This document shows positions 1-5,800 of a stretch of DNA of 5,800 nt, piece after piece. Position numbers and translations under genes: made by a program. Position 1 is the stretch's first letter. Every line of letters begins with the position of its first letter. Under the pieces are notes generated by a model. The model was not told the DNA's origin, made no database searches, and saw only the letters and a list, made by a program, of their open reading frames with translations. This stretch comes from Kiritimatiellia bacterium (GTDB lineage Bacteria > Verrucomicrobiota > Kiritimatiellia > RFP12 > UBA3636): assembly GCA_017476965.1 (NCBI GenBank), contig JAFUXX010000325.1, forward strand, positions 1 through 5,800. The letters run 5' to 3'.

Positions 1-141
1 CCCGCCGTCCAGCACGACGTGTTCCACGCGCGCGGCGCCGCCCTCGCGCTGCTCCGCGACGGTGCGCATGGCGTCCGCGATCCAGCGCGCCGCGCGGAAG
101 GCGGGCGTCACCACTGTCACGAACGGCGCGTCTGCGGGCAT
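1..141 (-). CDS. Family 2 glycosyltransferase, N-terminal fragment (runs off the left edge)
   Basis: Reading the minus strand from an ATG at 141-139 gives 47 open codons to the window edge, so only the first part of the gene is present. The start of the protein reads FVTVVTPAFRAARWI, followed by an amphipathic helix (ADAMRTVAEQ) and then VEHVVLDGG. This is the first beta-strand, helix and second strand of a GT-A fold of family GT2, where the usual pattern is a VTPSYN-like strand, about 25 residues, then VVDGGSTDGT. The Asp of LDGG (residue 45) corresponds to the nucleotide-sugar-binding aspartate. GT2 enzymes transfer a sugar from a nucleotide donor, typically onto glycans of the envelope or LPS. 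The start lies 16 bp after the stop of the permease gene, so it is probably the third gene of that operon. No clear Shine-Dalgarno is visible in the gap. The acceptor cannot be told from this fragment. Confidence 0.82.
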   Translation of the reverse strand, partial: MPADAPFVTVVTPAFRAARWIADAMRTVAEQREGGAARVEHVVLDGG

Positions 142-157
142 GGCTGCGGCGGGGCGG

Positions 158-1276
158 TCAGGTCAGCCTGCGGTACAGGACGAGCCCGACCGCGAAGAAC
201 GACGCCTCGGGGAGGAACGCCGCGAGGACGGGCGGCACCCAGGCGTGCTGGCCGCAGTACGTGAGCGCGATGACCACCGCGTAGAGCCCGAAAAACGTGC
301 CTATCGCTGCGGCGACGCCCTTGAAGACGCTCTGGCGGCCGGTCGTGATGCCGGTCGGAATCGAAAACAGCGTGATGACCAGGCACATCCACGGCGACGC
401 AAGGCGGTACCAGAAGTCGAAGCGCCGCTCCGCGCCCGCGCCGCCCGTGTCGGCGGCGTCGGCGTCCGCCGCGCGCATGACGCGCCACATGTCCCGGGCG
501 GAGAGGTGGTCCCAGTCGCGGGCGGCGGCGTAGATGTCGGACGGCGTTTCGGAAAATTCCGGAAACGGCACGAGCCCGGGCAGGGCGACGCGTTCGACCG
601 CGGTTTCGGGAAGCTCCTCGCCGTCGATGTCGAACGGGATGAGCCGCGGCTCGCGCAGCCACCACACGCCGTCGAGCCAATCGGCCGAGGCGGCGCGCAC
701 GCCCCACACGTGGGCGCCGTTTTCGTCGCGCTTGATTTCCACGCCCTTCGGGTAGTGCGCGGCCGATTCGCGCGTGGAGAGGTCCGCCTCCGCGAACGTC
801 CACGAGCGGTCGGCCCCGGGTTCGAGGAAAACGTGGTTCTTGCGCGGCGGCACGTCGCCCGAGACGAAATTGCCGTCCTTCAGGCGGTCGGACCACGCCG
901 CGAGCTCCGGCGTGACCCACTCCGAAAGGGCGAGCATCCCGACGCTCGCGAGCAGCGCCGCCGCGATGAACGGCAGCGTGAGCAGGTGGAACGAAATCCC
1001 GCTCGCGCGCATCGCCGTGAGTTCGCTGTGCCGCGACAGCTGCCACATCGAGTACAGCGTGGCGAGCATGAACGAGGCGGGAACGAACCACGGGGAGTAG
1101 AAACAGACCAGTCCCGCGTAGTAGCGCAGGACAAGCCGCAGCGGCAAATCGGCGTCGAGAAACCGGGACAGGTGCCCGAACAGGTCGAACAGGACGAAAA
1201 TGCCGTTGAAGGCGACGAGGCACGTCGCAAGCGGCCCGAGAAACTGGCGCAGGAGGTATCGCGTTATCAGGTTCAC
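158..1276 (-). CDS. LptF/LptG-family lipopolysaccharide export permease (YjgP/YjgQ)
   Basis: The 372-aa protein starts with GTG at 1276-1274 and ends with TGA at 158-160. LptF and LptG form the inner-membrane part of the LptB2FGC transporter, which extracts LPS from the inner membrane and passes it to the periplasmic Lpt bridge. The layout fits the family: three N-terminal membrane segments (about 12-33, 51-75, 98-118), a periplasmic beta-rich domain (about 120-285) and three C-terminal segments (about 293-309, 318-340, 345-367). The family hallmark SELTAMRASGIS is at residues 84-95, the cytoplasmic coupling region after the second segment. The C-terminal stretch with FSIPTGITTGR then SVFKG is also typical. 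Length matches the family norm of about 360-390. Only one of the LptF/LptG pair is in the window, and I cannot decide which. The stop of the isomerase-like gene lies 21 bp upstream, with a GGAG about 13 nt before the GTG. An atypical YjgP/Q paralogue exporting another lipid is possible. Confidence 0.9.
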   Translation of the reverse strand: MNLITRYLLRQFLGPLATCLVAFNGIFVLFDLFGHLSRFLDADLPLRLVLRYYAGLVCFYSPWFVPASFMLATLYSMWQLSRHSELTAMRASGISFHLLTLPFIAAALLASVGMLALSEWVTPELAAWSDRLKDGNFVSGDVPPRKNHVFLEPGADRSWTFAEADLSTRESAAHYPKGVEIKRDENGAHVWGVRAASADWLDGVWWLREPRLIPFDIDGEELPETAVERVALPGLVPFPEFSETPSDIYAAARDWDHLSARDMWRVMRAADADAADTGGAGAERRFDFWYRLASPWMCLVITLFSIPTGITTGRQSVFKGVAAAIGTFFGLYAVVIALTYCGQHAWVPPVLAAFLPEASFFAVGLVLYRRLT

Positions 1277-1297
1277 TTGCGACGCGCCGCTCCGGCT

Positions 1298-2104
1298 CTA
1301 CAGGCCGAGGCCGGCCAGGTACTTGCGGCTGATGCCGTATTCGAGGAAGGGGTCGCCGGTCGCGAGCTGCGAATCCTGCTCGACGATGAAGTCCTTGACG
1401 CCGGCCTTCTTGCAGGCCTTGACGGCCTCCGGCCAGTCCACGGCGCCTTCGCCGAGCGCGCGGAACGTCCAGTTGCGCGACGTGTCCGCCTCGTCGTACC
1501 AGATGCTCCAGTCCTTGAGGTGGACCTGGTCCATGCGGCCCGCGACCTTGCGAACCCAGTTGACGGGGTTGTATCCGCCGCGCGCGACCCAGCCGAGGTC
1601 GAGCTCGGCCTGGAGCCGGTGCGTGCTTTCGTAAAGCATGTCGAGCACGGCCTTGCCGCCCTTGCCCTTCTTGACGCCGAACTGCTGGAACTCGAAATCG
1701 TGGTTGTGGTACTGCACCGCGATGCCTTCGGCGGCGAAGCGCTTCGCGTAGCCTTCGAACTCGCGGAAGAGCTTCTTCCAGTCGGCGAGCGTCTTCTGGT
1801 CCGAGGCGCGGAGCCACGGGATCGCGACGTACGAGATGCCGAGCGTCTTGCAGTCGGCAATCACCTTCTTCTCGTTTTCGCGGAACTGCGGCAGCCCGAT
1901 GTGGGCGCCGATCGGCGTCACCCCCGCGTCCTCGCAGACGGCGCGGATGTCGGCCATCGCCATGTCGCCGGGAAAGCCGGAAATCTGGGCGTAGTCGTAC
2001 CCGATCTTCTTGACGTGCTTCATCGTCTTGGCTGCATCCGCCAAGGTCTTCGTGTATTCGCGGAAGCCGAACATCTGCGCGGCGACGCGGTATTTGGTTG
2101 GCAT
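1298..2104 (-). CDS. Sugar phosphate isomerase/epimerase-like TIM barrel protein (xylose isomerase-like, AP_endonuc_2 fold)
   Basis: This is a 268-aa protein starting at ATG 2104-2102 and ending in TAG at 1298-1300. It resembles the xylose-isomerase-like TIM barrels (PF01261), which include sugar epimerases, inosose dehydratase and hydroxypyruvate isomerase. Landmarks in order are MFGFREYTKT near the N-terminus, GAHIGL (67-71), YHNHDFEF (132-139), ELDLGW (167-172), VHLKDW (194-199) and IVEQD (240-244). By family analogy, likely divalent-metal ligands are E138 (or H135), D169, H195 and E242, lining the C-terminal mouth of the barrel. No signal peptide is seen, so it is probably cytoplasmic. 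The frame is open up to 2170, but the extra 22 residues are basic and un-family-like, and the predicted promoter -10 (2159-2164) falls inside them, so I chose the internal ATG. The leader before it is A-rich with no Shine-Dalgarno. It is first in an operon with the permease and glycosyltransferase. The substrate is unknown. Confidence 0.88.
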   Translation of the reverse strand: MPTKYRVAAQMFGFREYTKTLADAAKTMKHVKKIGYDYAQISGFPGDMAMADIRAVCEDAGVTPIGAHIGLPQFRENEKKVIADCKTLGISYVAIPWLRASDQKTLADWKKLFREFEGYAKRFAAEGIAVQYHNHDFEFQQFGVKKGKGGKAVLDMLYESTHRLQAELDLGWVARGGYNPVNWVRKVAGRMDQVHLKDWSIWYDEADTSRNWTFRALGEGAVDWPEAVKACKKAGVKDFIVEQDSQLATGDPFLEYGISRKYLAGLGL

Positions 2105-2158
2105 GGCTGTGTTTTCTTTTTTTTCGTCGACCGGGCGGAAATGCCCGCGACGCCGCGG

Positions 2159-2187
2159 ATTCTCCCCCAACTCCCCTCAAAAATCAA
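2159..2187 (-). promoter_or_regulatory. Sigma70-type promoter for the isomerase-permease-glycosyltransferase operon
   Basis: On the minus strand, TTGATT (2187-2182) is followed after exactly 17 bp by GAGAAT (2164-2159). The -35 matches TTGACA at four of six positions. The -10 matches TATAAT at four of six, missing the usually strong first T. Transcription would start near 2152, giving a leader of about 48 nt to the ATG at 2104. The same -35 and spacer are used by the divergent lacZ promoter, which raises my confidence. It is a pattern match only. Confidence 0.5.
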
Positions 2188-2232
2188 CCCCGCCGCGGCC
2201 TCCCGCGCGAACCCGCGGAAAGGCGTTTTCGC

Positions 2233-5626
<3,394 letters not shown>

Positions 5627-5665
5627 CCGCGCCGTCCCGCGGACAAGCCCGCCGGATTTCCACCC

Positions 5666-5688
5666 TTATCCCGGAAAATCCGGGATAA
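5666..5688 (+). other. 9-bp hairpin that competes with the downstream terminator stem
   Basis: TTATCCCGG (5666-5674) and CCGGGATAA (5680-5688) are perfect inverse complements around a 5-nt AAAAT loop. Its right arm is the same segment that serves as the left arm of the longer stem at 5674-5704, so the two cannot form together. No T run follows this hairpin directly. The structure is seen in sequence; any role as a switch is inference. Confidence 0.5.
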
Positions 5689-5709
5689 ATTCTCCCGGAT
5701 TTTCATTTT
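5674..5709 (+). terminator. Intrinsic terminator after lacZ (12-bp stem)
   Basis: GAAAATCCGGGA (5674-5685) pairs perfectly with TCCCGGATTTTC (5693-5704) across a 7-nt loop. The A-rich left arm and T-rich right arm, followed by ATTTT, give the shape of a typical bidirectional rho-independent terminator. It lies 47 bp after the lacZ stop. The T tract is broken by C and A, so efficiency is uncertain. Confidence 0.6.
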
Positions 5710-5741
5710 CGCCCGACAAACACTGGCGAAAATTGTTTTTA
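5705..5741 (+). terminator. Second intrinsic terminator in tandem
   Basis: ATTTTCGCC (5705-5713) and GGCGAAAAT (5725-5733) form a perfect 9-bp stem with an 11-nt loop, followed directly by TGTTTTTA (5734-5741). The T run lies on the plus strand only, so this stem points to rightward transcripts from lacZ. It begins one base after the previous stem ends. The stem is half A-T, so it is weaker than a classical GC-rich terminator. Confidence 0.58.
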
Positions 5742-5779
5742 GCCGGAACAAAAAAAAGGGGGAGACTTTTTTCCGGATT

Positions 5780-5794
5780 CCGCCATAATGGCGG
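5780..5794. repeat. Palindrome with a -10-like centre near the right edge
   Basis: CCGCCAT and ATGGCGG flank a single central A, making a 15-bp near-perfect palindrome. Its centre contains CATAAT (5784-5789), five of six matches to a -10 box, but the position 17 bp upstream (GGAGAC, 5761-5766) is not a -35. It could be an operator over a weak promoter for a gene to the right, or a hairpin. The window ends six bases later, so this cannot be settled here. Confidence 0.35.
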
Positions 5795-5800
5795 CTGTCC

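Noticed and set aside
2105..2170. N-terminal extension of the isomerase-like protein
   Set aside because: The added 22 residues are basic and unlike the family, and contain the predicted -10 box, so the ATG at 2104 is preferred.
117..2180. Long minus-strand open frame (about 687 codons) out of phase with the permease and isomerase genes
   Set aside because: Its composition is extremely Arg-rich and it spans two real genes in another frame; no domain is visible.
5788..5800. Possible gene start ATG GCG GCT GTC at the right edge
   Set aside because: Only four codons are visible, the nearest purine-rich AGGGGGAG is about 23 nt away, and the ATG lies inside a palindrome.

Overview
The window is GC-rich (about two-thirds G+C by eye), densely coding bacterial DNA from a Gram-negative with an LPS-exporting outer membrane, because it carries an LptF/LptG-type permease. 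The mix of a large LacZ-type beta-galactosidase, a short sugar-phosphate-isomerase-like TIM barrel protein, GC-rich genes and weak Shine-Dalgarno signals suggests the Verrucomicrobiota/Kiritimatiellota part of the PVC group, perhaps gut or other carbohydrate-degrading. That placement is an impression from protein style, not a demonstrated assignment.

Layout. The left 2.1 kb is a leftward (minus-strand) three-gene cluster, read in transcription order: a 268-aa xylose-isomerase-like TIM barrel protein (2104-1298), a 372-aa LptF/LptG-family permease (1276-158), and the first 47 residues of a family 2 glycosyltransferase (from 141, running off the left edge). The gaps of 21 and 16 bp indicate one operon. 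The right 3.3 kb is one rightward gene, a 1103-aa GH2 beta-galactosidase (2315-5626) with all the main LacZ active-site residues in place.

The 210-bp divergent intergenic region holds a good sigma70-type promoter on each strand, both TTGATT with a 17-bp spacer. They set the true starts of both flanking genes downstream of the longest possible reading frames. The lacZ leader also contains a perfect 16-bp GC palindrome lying between a GAGG and the start codon.

After lacZ, the last 174 bp turn abruptly AT-rich and are full of inverted repeats: two overlapping, mutually exclusive hairpins sharing one arm, a second terminator-like hairpin followed by a T run, and a palindrome near the right edge. 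No gene is supported there.

Taken together: beta-galactosidase releases galactose and other sugars in the cytoplasm, while the divergent operon combines a putative sugar isomerase with lipopolysaccharide export and glycosyl transfer. Nothing in the window looks like a new defence, mobile or RNA-guided system. The interesting points are regulatory and structural.
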